Shown: one piece after another, positions 31,378-39,640 of the stretch
Layout of the letters: every line of letters starts with the position of its first letter
How positions within the stretch are numbered: position 1 is the first letter of the stretch
Assembly: GCA_003427395.1 (NCBI GenBank)
Contig: BFEA01000327.1
Location: 1,038,383 to 1,083,975, forward strand
Length of the DNA stretch: 45,593 nt
Origin: Chara braunii
Lineage: Eukaryota > Streptophyta > Charophyceae > Charales > Characeae
Reading direction: 5' to 3'
Notes under the pieces: model-generated
The model's input: only the letters and a program-made list of their open reading frames with translations
Database searches by the model: none
What the model was told of the DNA's origin: nothing
Program-made: the position numbers and the translations under genes

Positions 31378-32100
31378 TTAAAGGCGCCTGGAGATAATGG
31401 AAGAGGACGGTGCTCTTTGGTCTGGACCTTTCTTGGCTGGTCCTAATCCGAAGCGATTTTTGAACATCCGAGCCATAGCAGAGTAACTACTGTGTCGGAT
31501 GTCAAAAGGGTCATCCTCGTCTGATTTTGAATCCAGACCTACATTATAGTTTTCCTTGCAGTATTCGATAGCGTATTGGATTAGCTCCGTCAAGGTGTGT
31601 TCAATCGGCTTACACTTCTTACGGATCTTTTTCAGCAAGCGAGAATCCGATAATCCTCGGACGAAATCCGTCCTCGCCATCTTCTCGACAACCCCGGAGT
31701 GGTCGACCAGGTAGGTAAATCGTTCCCCGTATTTGGCAAGGGTCTCGCGGGGCTCCTGCATGTATTCTTTGATCAGGTGCAGACATTGCCCCGGTGCTAT
31801 GTGATCAAATCGTTTGAGGGAAAATTTTTGGAAGGTCAACCAATTGGTATAGAGGTTTTGTCCATACCACTCAAACGTAGTTCCAGCCAATTGTCCCGGG
31901 ATCCGTTCCCGAAGCAGCTGGTCCGACCGACCCTGAGCCTTCAAGGCAGCCACCCAAGTAGGGGGTCTGTTTCATCTTCGGAGAAGATGGGGACCTCCGA
32001 AGGAGGAGGGAAAAAGTACAGGGTATGGTTAACCAGCCTTTCATGATTGTCCACTCCATGACCTGGTTCGGTCATAGCCCAAGGTCGATTTCAAGCTCGC
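31378..32100 (-). pseudogene. gag: Gy3 gag capsid region
   Basis: The 191-codon stretch 31378-31953 has the retrotransposon-gag pattern: 'LAGTTFEWYGQNLYTNWLTF', 'LKRFDHIAPG', 'LAKYGERFTYLVDHSGV', 'MARTDFVRGLSD' and 'LTELIQYAIEYCKENYNV'. Coding sense extends upstream in shifted frames to about 32059. The start codon cannot be fixed. Confidence 0.85.
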
Positions 32101-32200
32101 CCCCTCGCTGGCTTTTGATTGGCATTGGCCGAGCAGCGGCGCCTGGGCGCCAGCCTTAAAAAATACGACTGTCTCAAAGAAACCTCGGAGCTGAAACAAA

Positions 32201-32215
32201 TCAGCTCTGATACCA
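32201..32215 (-). other. Primer-binding site of Gy3 (initiator-Met tRNA)
   Basis: On the minus strand the sequence reads TGGTATCAGAGCTGA, whose first twelve bases are the standard plant primer-binding site for initiator methionine tRNA (established knowledge). It lies directly inside the right-hand LTR, fixing that LTR as the 5' one and the element as minus-strand. Confidence 0.92.
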
Positions 32216-34092
32216 ACCTTACACCCCGCGCGGAGTCCTGTACCCGCAAACGCCGATCAAAGTATTTGGGGGTGTGGCCGAGGATTTTTGGCCGGTGGGG
32301 TTGAATCTCTCGAACGGAACCGGGGATTATTTCGTATCAAGGCCTTTCCTGAGTTTCGGCCGTCGTCCGGGACAAAACGGAGATACAAGAAAATTAACAG
32401 AGGTGTTCCGAAGCGGCACGCTTTGTTCTGATTCAAAAACTTCCTCTCGACCGAGGATATCGAGAGCGGCGCACTAGTAAGCCGACAAAAAGGAATAGAA
32501 CGGGGACAGGGAGGGGCGGAATATACCGCTCCTTTCAAGCTTAGTTCACGCTAACTCTGCAGGCGGAAGACCAGAGACATGGAGTTTTCGGGCCTCTGGG
32601 TCGGATTCATCGAGTCCCCGCGGGTGATCAAGTGCAACGCTCCGGTTGAGAGAGGAAGACCAGAGACATGGAGTTTTCAGGCCTCTGGGTCGGACTCTCG
32701 CCATGCCTCCGTCAAAGAGCAAGCTCAGAGATTGTGATCACCAATTGATTGTTCGGACACAGCTAATTAGGGCCGAGTTGCAGAGAGGCCAGCCGCTATG
32801 TGGAAACGTGGGCGACTGACCTCCGTAGTGGTCGGTCGTTCGTCGTAAAGAAAAAACAATCCCTCACCCCTATTACACGATAACGATGGGGGAGGGAAGG
32901 GCAGAGTTAGCGACGATCCCCACGGATACACGCGGCGCCGGGATCGACAAAGGTCGGGAAAGGGAGGGAAATCCAACACACTCATGCATCCATGCAGACG
33001 GTCGACACCCAGTGTTCCCCAGAGTTGCACTTGTGAGCGCCCACACTTCTACTCATTCATTTATCTTGGACTGTGAGACATTCAACATCCATAGACTCCC
33101 GTACCACTCAGCATGCATACAACGCAATACCCATACCTCAGGACATTGCAAACATCACACTTGGACTGTTGGACAAAGCAGCAATGGAGATAAAAGCGAG
33201 TCCCTCATTTATTCCAAATTTACGCATGGTTGGCCTCCCTCAGGCTCAACCCCAATCAATCCGAACGCCAACCAGCCATAGCCACAAGGCCCTGCCACCG
33301 GTGGCATTCGATCTCCACCACTGTTCCGTCACTCCGCCCGTCACTAGGCGCGTCGAGCCTGTTCGATGTAGTGAACTTCGCTCATAGCTCACGCAACATT
33401 GCAGCCCAAATCAAAGAGAGGGAGAGGAAGGGACTTCTAGAATTTATAGCGCGGAAGGCAGCAGGGTGCCAGCGCGTGGTGCGGGTAGCCAGGGGTGTAG
33501 ATGAGGAGGACAGAAGAAAGTTCGAGGTTCTAGGAGGATTGGAAGAGGCGAGTCGAAAATTCCGTGTGATTGGGGTGGTCATTCAAGTGTTGCGTGCTTT
33601 TTGTTTCTACCACATTGATCCGACCATCCCAACTACACAGCCAATTGCTCACGATGATGGGTAAGGATAGGAGCGGACTTCGCTCGCAGGAAAACGAAGA
33701 GGCATGCAAAAAGGGGAGCGCGCAGCAAGAAGGGAAGATGGAGCGGAGATGCAAAGCGGGCAACAGGTTTACGTGGCGTGCAAGAAATTTGAAAAACAGC
33801 CTCGCGTGTGTTATTACGCAAGAAATTAGAATTTCCGCCCACACTAATTCCTAACCGTTTCTTGGATTTCTCGGCGCGGTCGCTAACTGTCCGCGCAGAA
33901 AAGTCATCAGGGACAGTTCTGAAAAATACAAATTTCCTTTCCGCTCCCCCCCAAAAAAAAGAAGAAGAAAAAAAGAAAAGAAAAATAGACCCCTCTCGTC
34001 TCGATCATTCAGAACCTGTACTTAGAGGCTAGCTTTGGATTTTACCCATAAGGGTACAGAAAGCCACTGAGTACGGATCCCGGCTTATCACA
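32216..34092 (-). repeat. 5' LTR of Gy3 (about 1.9 kb)
   Basis: Direct counterpart of 21573-23948. In element sense it begins TGTGATAAGCCGGG at 34092 and ends at the primer-binding site. It lacks the roughly 500-bp block found in the other LTR and instead repeats a 41-bp segment (32565-32605 and 32654-32694, GGAAGACCAGAGACATGGAG...). The pair is clear, but the rearrangement means length alone would underestimate their relatedness. Confidence 0.92.
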
Positions 34093-34097
34093 GGCTT
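34093..34097. repeat. Right target-site duplication of Gy3 (GGCTT)
   Basis: Directly follows the LTR end ATCACA and matches 21568-21572. With one copy and the element removed, the LINE-3 codons on both sides are in the same frame. Confidence 0.75.
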
Positions 34098-34660
34098 CAG
34101 TCACTACATGTTACTCCATCAGCAATGTGCCTGATCTCAAGGAGAAGGAAAGTGTCAGACAACTGTGTTTGCTGCCCATGGGCATGGGAGACTACTCCCC
34201 ATCTGTGGCTGAGCTGCCCAACATCAGTTGTGATCTGGGAATGATGGAAAGAACGGTGGAGGGAAAGAGGCCTTTCTCCCTGAGTGTGGTCGGAGGAATT
34301 TATCTTGCACAGGAAATCTATGGAGAAAGACTGAGTCTCCTTTGGTCCTTACTACCTGGCCCTGGTATGCAGAGGAATAATCATGGAGGCTATATGGTTC
34401 GGACTTAACGAGCTTCTGTTCAATTCGGAGTGACACAACAATTATCATCTCATTAATCGAATTCTCCCTGAGATCTGCCTCATAATTCAAACGGATTGGC
34501 GGAGCAAGAACTTTATATGGTTTAACAAAACCTGGGCGAAAGATGACGACTTTGCCTCACTGTCGCCAGACGGTAATTTAGAAATGGCTCCATGGCTTAA
34601 TCAATCAACCAGACTATTGGGATAATTTAGATTCGAGGTAAGGCTTGAAATAGAGTCAGG
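34098..34660 (+). pseudogene. LINE-3 C-terminal part with zf-RVT, 3' part of split LINE
   Basis: Coding sense resumes directly after Gy3: 'QSLHVTPSAMCLISRRRKVS', then the zf-RVT motif 'CVCCPWAWETTPHLWLSCP' (about 34165-34222; C-x2-C, then His and Cys with the Trp between them), 'IMEAIWFGLNELLF' (about 34380-34420) and 'SKNFIWFNKTWAKDDDFASL' (about 34504-34560). A TGA near 34240 and other stops break it. It continues the LINE at 20745-21572. Confidence 0.8.
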
Positions 34661-34710
34661 GGGAAAGTGAGTTGGTTGAATTTGACTACGTCCTTCATAT
34701 TGTGATTGGA

Positions 34711-35008
34711 TAGCAGACTTTTTTTTTTTTTTTGGCAAACTTCGAGTCGTGGACACAACTTAGGGAAGTGATATGAGCAGCCTCCCTAAGTGGCTCCGCG
34801 GTTGAAGGCTCCATCTATTGGTGGGGAGCAGCACTTGCTGGAAACCAGGTTCAGCATCCCTCATATTACAAGACATTTCCACGACTGACGACGATCAAAC
34901 ATCTAACTCATGTCCTCAAGACTTCCCATCCCTAATGTTGCCTATCACCTGTCCCCCCGAGGCGTGGGGGAGTTAGGCTCCTGTAGCCCTGGTCCTAGCA
35001 GACTTTTT
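34711..35008 (-). mobile_element. Short 5'-truncated LINE insertion with target-site duplication
   Basis: TAGCAGACTTTTT occurs at 34711-34723 and 34996-35008. Between them, in minus sense, are about 270 bp ending in a poly(A) of about 15 (34719-34733 as T). The body contains the LINE 3'-end core (34805-34866: AAGGCTCCATCTATTGGTGG and onward on the plus strand). Duplicated target, 3' poly(A) and missing 5' end are the marks of target-primed reverse transcription. Confidence 0.85.
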
Positions 35009-35054
35009 ACTAAGCTTCAAGTTAGTTTTTTGGGAGGAGTATTGCCTATTGGAG

Positions 35055-35088
35055 TATGATGGGACACTGGACCCGGTTTCCAGCATAG
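35055..35088 (+). repeat. Partial LINE 3'-end core
   Basis: ATGATGGGACACTGGACCCGG followed by TTTCCAGCA matches half of the core found in LINE-4, in plus orientation. The following sequence diverges (AGCTGGGTAATGGCCCCAG). Confidence 0.6.
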
Positions 35089-35199
35089 CCCAAGCTGGGT
35101 AATGGCCCCAGTACATCCAAGCTGGTTGTGGGGAATTCCCGACCTCATCATATCATTGAAATGAAATGATCAATTCTCTCAACCAGTTTGATCAAGCTG

Positions 35200-35460
35200 A
35201 CTGACCCTCGCTGGGGGCGCAGCGCGACCAGGAGCGCTGCGCCCCGCCGATCTCGCCGACGGGCTACAGAGAAGCGAGCAGGCGCGGACAGCGCATGGCG
35301 ACGAAGGGCGGCGGGGAGCATCAGTGAGCGGAGAGGCGCGAAGGAAGAGGATGCGGCGCATGGCGACGAAGGGCGATGGGGAGTAGCAGCGAGCGGAGAG
35401 GCGTGATGGAAGAGGATGCAGACAGGGCATGTGACGAGCGGTGATGGGTGAAAGGAAGAG
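35200..35460. repeat. GC-rich island with 65-bp imperfect tandem repeat
   Basis: GCGCATGGCGACGAAGGGCG begins at 35291 and 35356, each followed by GGGGAG and GAGCGGAGAGGCG; a third, weaker unit follows. CpG is abundant here, in contrast to the flanks. It could be an unmethylated island at a promoter, but no gene downstream is recognised. Confidence 0.75.
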
Positions 35461-36125
35461 GGTTTAGGGCGGGGGGTTGGGGGGGGTGGCTATGGTCGTT
35501 GTGTAATCCGCTTTGGTGGATTTCGCCAATAGGAAGGGGTCGAGGGTGACGACTTTGCAGAAGGTTGTAACTAGGGTGCTTCGTTCATTCAGGTGAGTGC
35601 TTCTATTTGGGAAACGACTTCGGCCTTCTCCGTCTACGGAGCTGCTAGTCTGGCGAGCGCGGTTTTTTTTTTTCTGGTATTTTTCTGAGGTTGCTTTTCT
35701 ACAGGTTTTGCATCATCAAGATTGGAAGTGAGTGAAGATGTTGAGTGGAGTAGAGGTAGAGCTTGGGTGATGGGATTGACCTCCCCCCTCCTTTCTCAAT
35801 TTTGGTGTGAATGAATGTTTAGTAGGGTTTCGAACCTCCTTCGACGACTCACTGATGGGTTTGGTGAGGTGGAGTCGCACTGTCTTATGATCCTTGGGGG
35901 ATTGGAGATTGTCGTTGTTGTCTTCGGTGTTATCATTGCCTCGATGCTTAGTAGCTAACAGTGGGAGGAGGGGGGTCCTCTTTCCCTGAAGATGGTGGGG
36001 TAGGGTTTGAGGGGAAGGGTGGCAAGTAGGTGGGGGTCGAGGAAGGGGGAAGAAGTTTTTTGGGAAAGCTCTATGGTTGAGGGTGGAAATTTCTATTAGG
36101 ATGTTCTGCGTAATAGCCATGATTC
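35461..36125. other. Unassigned sequence, no gene seen
   Basis: A G/T-rich stretch. A minus-strand frame (35716-36120) of 134 codons is Pro/Thr/His-rich with no recognisable content. A transcribed leader or an intron is possible because of the GC island upstream, but I see nothing that proves it. Confidence 0.35.
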
Positions 36126-36445
36126 AATAGGAATTAAGTACGATTTTGAAAGGAGTTTCTTATAATTGTTTTCGCCCTCTCACACACAATTGAGTGTTGA
36201 GATGTTTTTTTTTTTTAGCGTCCATTTGTTTTTTCGTTTAGTAATTTCTTGATTTACTGTCGTAAGTGATCTTGTTGATTTCTGATATCCCCTAATAGGA
36301 TTAAGTACGATTTTGAAAGGAACTTCTCATAACTTTTCAATACGGGCCAATTGTCTTTGCCCTCTCACACACAATTGATTGATGAGATGTTTTACTGCTT
36401 AGTGGCGATTTTTTCTGATCAGTAATTTCTTGATTTACTGTCTGA
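36126..36445. repeat. Tandem repeat of about 167 bp, two units
   Basis: ATTAAGTACGATTTTGAAAGG occurs at about 36132 and 36299. Each copy is followed by CCCTCTCACACACAATTGA, TGAGATGTTTT and AGTAATTTCTTGATTTACTG. The second unit has about 20 extra bases before CCCTCTC. No coding sense is evident. Confidence 0.9.
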
Positions 36446-37191
36446 GCGATTTCGAACCTTGGGGTTCTAGAAATCAGAGTCGTAACTCCTCTTGGACATC
36501 AAAATCGATTATCTAGTTTGGTTCCCTATTTGGATTTTCAAATCTCATTAAATCTTCTTTTCAATCTCATCTTTTCTCAAATTTGAAATTTGTATTCTGA
36601 TTTTCTGCGTGGAATATTTCAGAATTGTTTTCTCTCAAGTAATTAGTCCTAGTTATGATATGGTCTTGCTTTCGATTCTCATTCGCTTTTTTTGATGACG
36701 GTCTGGGTCTTTGTACGGCATATTTGCGGCTTGCGTTGTGAATCTGCAGGGTTCTCCTTTAGGGTTGGAGCCCCTCCCCGTGAGGGTTTCACAAGGTGGG
36801 ACGTGTTACCCTTGGAGGGGGAGAGGCGGTATTGAGGGATTGTTTTTTTCTGGGCTAAGCTGATTTAGGGTTGGATCAGCACTAGCGGTTGGGGAGAGAA
36901 GGCAAGGGGGAGGCTGCATATAGCAGGGTGGGGGGTTGTTCTTTGAGGAAAGGAGTAACTTCGATGGTCACACAGTGCGCCTATATGTGTTGTAGAGTCC
37001 CGGGTGAATGTTAGAATCTGCTTCTGTTTTCATGAGTCTTGGAAAAAATTTCCAAAAAATCCCTTAAAAAGTCATTCGGTAAGCAGGAAGGGGAAGGTTG
37101 GTTTTAGTAGGGTGGTGCTCGCGTAGTGGACGGATTGGGGCTCAGGGCGGATGGTCTATTAGAAGGGCGGGGTGGGGTGACAATGGTCGGT
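36446..37191. other. Unassigned sequence, no gene seen
   Basis: AT-rich to 36720, then G-rich. No open frame with recognisable content. Confidence 0.4.
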
Positions 37192-38010
37192 GTTGGAGCA
37201 ATTGCTCTGTAACCAGGGGGAGCTTGATACTATTGGAGCTATGCTGAGGGTGGAAGGCATAACCATCTTGTTCAACGTAGCTGATGTCGGGGTAGGGACC
37301 TGTAACCTTGGGGGTTGTGCAGCTAAGGAAGTTGTCGAGGGAGGAAGAAACTTCCTGTCCGTCAGAACTAATTCGGTCGGTACTGGGGCAGTTCGCATTG
37401 TCCTGTCACCCTAGCAAAGGGGGTATGAGATCTAGCGAGTTCTTGTGAGATCTAGCGAGTTCTTGTACGAGGACTGAATGTCTGGGAAGAAGTCCTCCCT
37501 CTGCGGTGCGGGGAAGAGCTAGATTGTGGGTGGTCTTTCTGTTTCTTCTTAGCCGAAGCCAGGTATTTGGGTTGGGGGGTTCTGAGTTGGTATCTCAAAG
37601 AAAAGAAGGAAAGGGGGGCTGCTAGAACTGGAGGATGGTAGGTAGAAAGGAAGGTTCTCAACAAAGAAAGGTTGTTTGCTAAGGTAAGTAGGTTAGAAGG
37701 ACGATGCTGAAACGACACAAACCGATGCTGGAGCTCTTGCTCTGTGACCTAGATAGGGGAGCTTGAGGCCTGTGGAGTTATGTTGAGGGTGGAAGGCATA
37801 ACCAGACCGTTCGACGTTGTCGACGCAGGGCTATTAACCCTCTAACCTGTGTCAGGGGCTTGCCGCTATGGGAAATGTCGAGGGAGGAAGGCACTTTCTG
37901 TCCGTCAGAACTAGTTTGGTCAGTACTGGGGAAGGTTGTAGTGCCCCGCTACCCTAGCAGAAGGGGGTATGAGATCAAGTGAGTTTTGGTACGAGGACTG
38001 AAAGTCTGGA
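37192..38010. repeat. Direct repeat of about 285 bp, copies about 535 bp apart
   Basis: 37192-37484 and 37726-38010 share TTGCTCTGTNACC, GAGGGTGGAAGGCATAACCA, GTCGAGGGAGGAAG, CTGTCCGTCAGAACTA and GGGGGTATGAGATC in the same order, with perhaps 20-25% divergence by eye. The open frame in the first copy (37190-37414) is not kept in the second, so the repeat is probably non-coding. Confidence 0.88.
37426..37465. repeat. Perfect 20-bp tandem duplication
   Basis: TGAGATCTAGCGAGTTCTTG occurs twice in a row at 37426 and 37446. The second copy of the larger repeat has only one such unit. Confidence 0.97.
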
Positions 38011-38249
38011 CCGACGTTCCGTCTGTTGTGGGCGGGGGATTTGGGTAGTAGGCAGTTTCAGTTTTGACCCCCCGCTCTCATATTGTTTCAAGCTTAAGTA
38101 CTGTTTAAGTAGCCTAGCAATAGGTTAGCAAGTTATCCATGTTTTCTTAAAATTTTCAGAATTTTTTTCATAGTTCTCAGATTGTTCTTAGTCGAAGCCA
38201 GGTAATGGCCCTGGTATCTCAAATCATTTCTTGAATCATTTGTATAATT
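38011..38249. other. Unassigned spacer
   Basis: No gene is seen. GAAGCCAGGTAATGGCCCTGG (38193 on) resembles AGCTGGGTAATGGCCCCAG at 35094, so the unit upstream of the LINE-tail core may also be repeated. Confidence 0.4.
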
Positions 38250-38336
38250 CTATATGGGACGTTGGGCCCGGTTCCCAGCACGTGTTGCTCCTCACGAATA
38301 GATTGGAGCTTTTTGTCCCAAATTTAAAAAAAAAAA
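38250..38336 (+). mobile_element. LINE-tail copy with poly(A)
   Basis: The core ATATGGGACGTTGGGCCCGG, then GAGCAACACGTG-type sequence in reverse (TTCCCAGCACGTGTTGCTCC), is followed about 15 nt later by an A-rich run (38324-38336). Orientation is plus. It is probably a 5'-truncated member of the LINE-4 family or a short element sharing its 3' end. Confidence 0.65.
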
Positions 38337-38627
38337 TCTTCCAAAAAAGGAAACAAAGAAAAAACGAAAGAAAACTTTCGTCTGTATTTTTACTGTTTTC
38401 TAAAAAGTAAAATGGAGATATGCAACAACCCTCAGTGAAAGGCTCCACATACTACCGTAGGCAGAGACGGAGACAGGGACTCACTAGAACCTGAAATGAA
38501 CGTCAACAATACTCTTGCGTTGGTGCATTCACATAAACGGAGTTTGGGGCTGCACGGCAGAAGACAGCATGCACAGCCTCTGTCAGAGTGTCCTCCCACT
38601 AGTAGGTAATGATGACACAAACACAGC

Positions 38628-38666
38628 TGAACTATATATCCCACCCCGAGTGGGGTATATAGTTCA
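38628..38666. repeat. Hairpin with 16-bp arms
   Basis: TGAACTATATATCCCA (38628-38643) and TGGGGTATATAGTTCA (38651-38666) are reverse complements with one mismatch, around a 7-nt loop CCCCGAG. No T run follows, and the setting is eukaryotic, so I do not call a terminator. Confidence 0.9.
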
Positions 38667-38859
38667 ATGGAAGACGGGCAGGGTAGGTGGCGTTGTATTC
38701 AGCTGGAGGGATTTCTTTTTCTTAACACCTTTTTTGAACCCAAAAGAAATAACAGAAGTCTTTTCATTTTTGTTACCTACAAACAACCACTAGGTTGGCA
38801 CCATAACTGTGGTGCGAGAGCAAGGCTACCCTGTGGGCTACGGAGAGATCCGGGTTGTT

Positions 38860-38874
38860 GGTGTTCCCCCGTAC
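38860..38874. repeat. Left target-site duplication of LINE-4
   Basis: GGTGTTCCCCCGTAC (15 bp; 16 if the next T is counted) directly precedes the poly(T) and recurs at 44839-44853. Confidence 0.95.
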
Positions 38875-39640
38875 TTTTTTTTTTTTTTTTTTTTTTTTTT
38901 GAAACACAACTCCCAGCTAGTGTTAGTGGTGCTGGTAAGAGCAGACACCACTAACACTTGGGGAAAGGCTCCATCTATTAGGGGGGAGCATCACCTGCTG
39001 GAAAGCGGGTCCAGCGTCCCTTATACAGATGGACTGAACATAAAATAAATCGGGAAAAAAAGAATTTGTGGGATGATCCTGCCAGCATTGATTACCCTGG
39101 GATCCAGGGGATTGACTGAGCAGGATATTGGGAGGAAAGGGGAACCTCTTCGCCCTAAAAACAGCACCAGATACATCGCTACACACTAGTTCCTCCTTCC
39201 TTTGGGCCGTATTGAGACCATTGAAGCCGTTGAATCCCTTCAAAACATACCAACTAGAAAAAAATGGGTCCAGTCGTCTCATTGCCTGCCTGGGTGCCAT
39301 GCGGAAGGGACAGAAGGAGCCACTGGGGGGCACCAGTGGAACCCTATTTCGTTTCTTTTCCTGGCCCAGGGAGAAAATTGAAAGATTGAAAGATTTTAAG
39401 AAAAAGGATTCTAAAAACCAACTTTTATACCAGAATGTCCGTCAAGGAGAGAGCATCGGGAGGAAAAGGGTCTTAGAAGTCTGTGGGGGGGCGCAAGGGG
39501 AATGAGGGTTCCGCATGAATCCAATCCTTGAAAACTAACTTGTAATCCCTCAAGTCTTCCAAATCGCGAGATCCACCAACCCTGTCCCCTCCCCATATGA
39601 CCTTGGCTACCCATACTTCCCTTTCCTTTCCCAACTAATC
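38875..39640 (-). other. LINE-4 3' untranslated region and poly(A) tail
   Basis: Downstream of the ORF in element sense. It includes the dispersed core at 38965-39025 (on the plus strand AAGGCTCCATCTATTAGGGG and onward), then about 65 nt, then the poly(A). The core is therefore the conserved 3'-end signal of this LINE family. Minus-strand frames of about 79 and 136 codons in this region look incidental. Confidence 0.75.

Larger units (their letters stand above)
21573..34092 (-). mobile_element. Gy3: complete but decayed Ty3/gypsy element inserted in LINE-3
   Basis: Two LTRs in direct orientation (21573-23948 and 32216-34092) enclose, on the minus strand, a primer-binding site, gag, zinc knuckle, protease region, RT, RNase H, integrase and an additional 3' reading frame. 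The element is about 12.5 kb. By eye the LTRs differ at roughly one base in eight to ten, so the insertion is old (inference; not computed). Frames are broken by stops and indels. The catalytic residues of RT, RNase H and integrase can still be seen. Confidence 0.93.
38515..38874 (+). pseudogene. Unidentified open frame interrupted by LINE-4
   Basis: One plus-strand frame is open from 38515 to 38790, closes with TAG at 38791-38793, and continues in the same frame to 38874 ('GTITVVREQGYPVGYGEIRV'), where LINE-4 is inserted. Beyond LINE-4 (44854 on) it reads only ten more codons to a TAG. I do not recognise it. It could be a fragment of another retroelement or chance coding sense. It overlaps the hairpin at 38628-38666. 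Confidence 0.3.
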
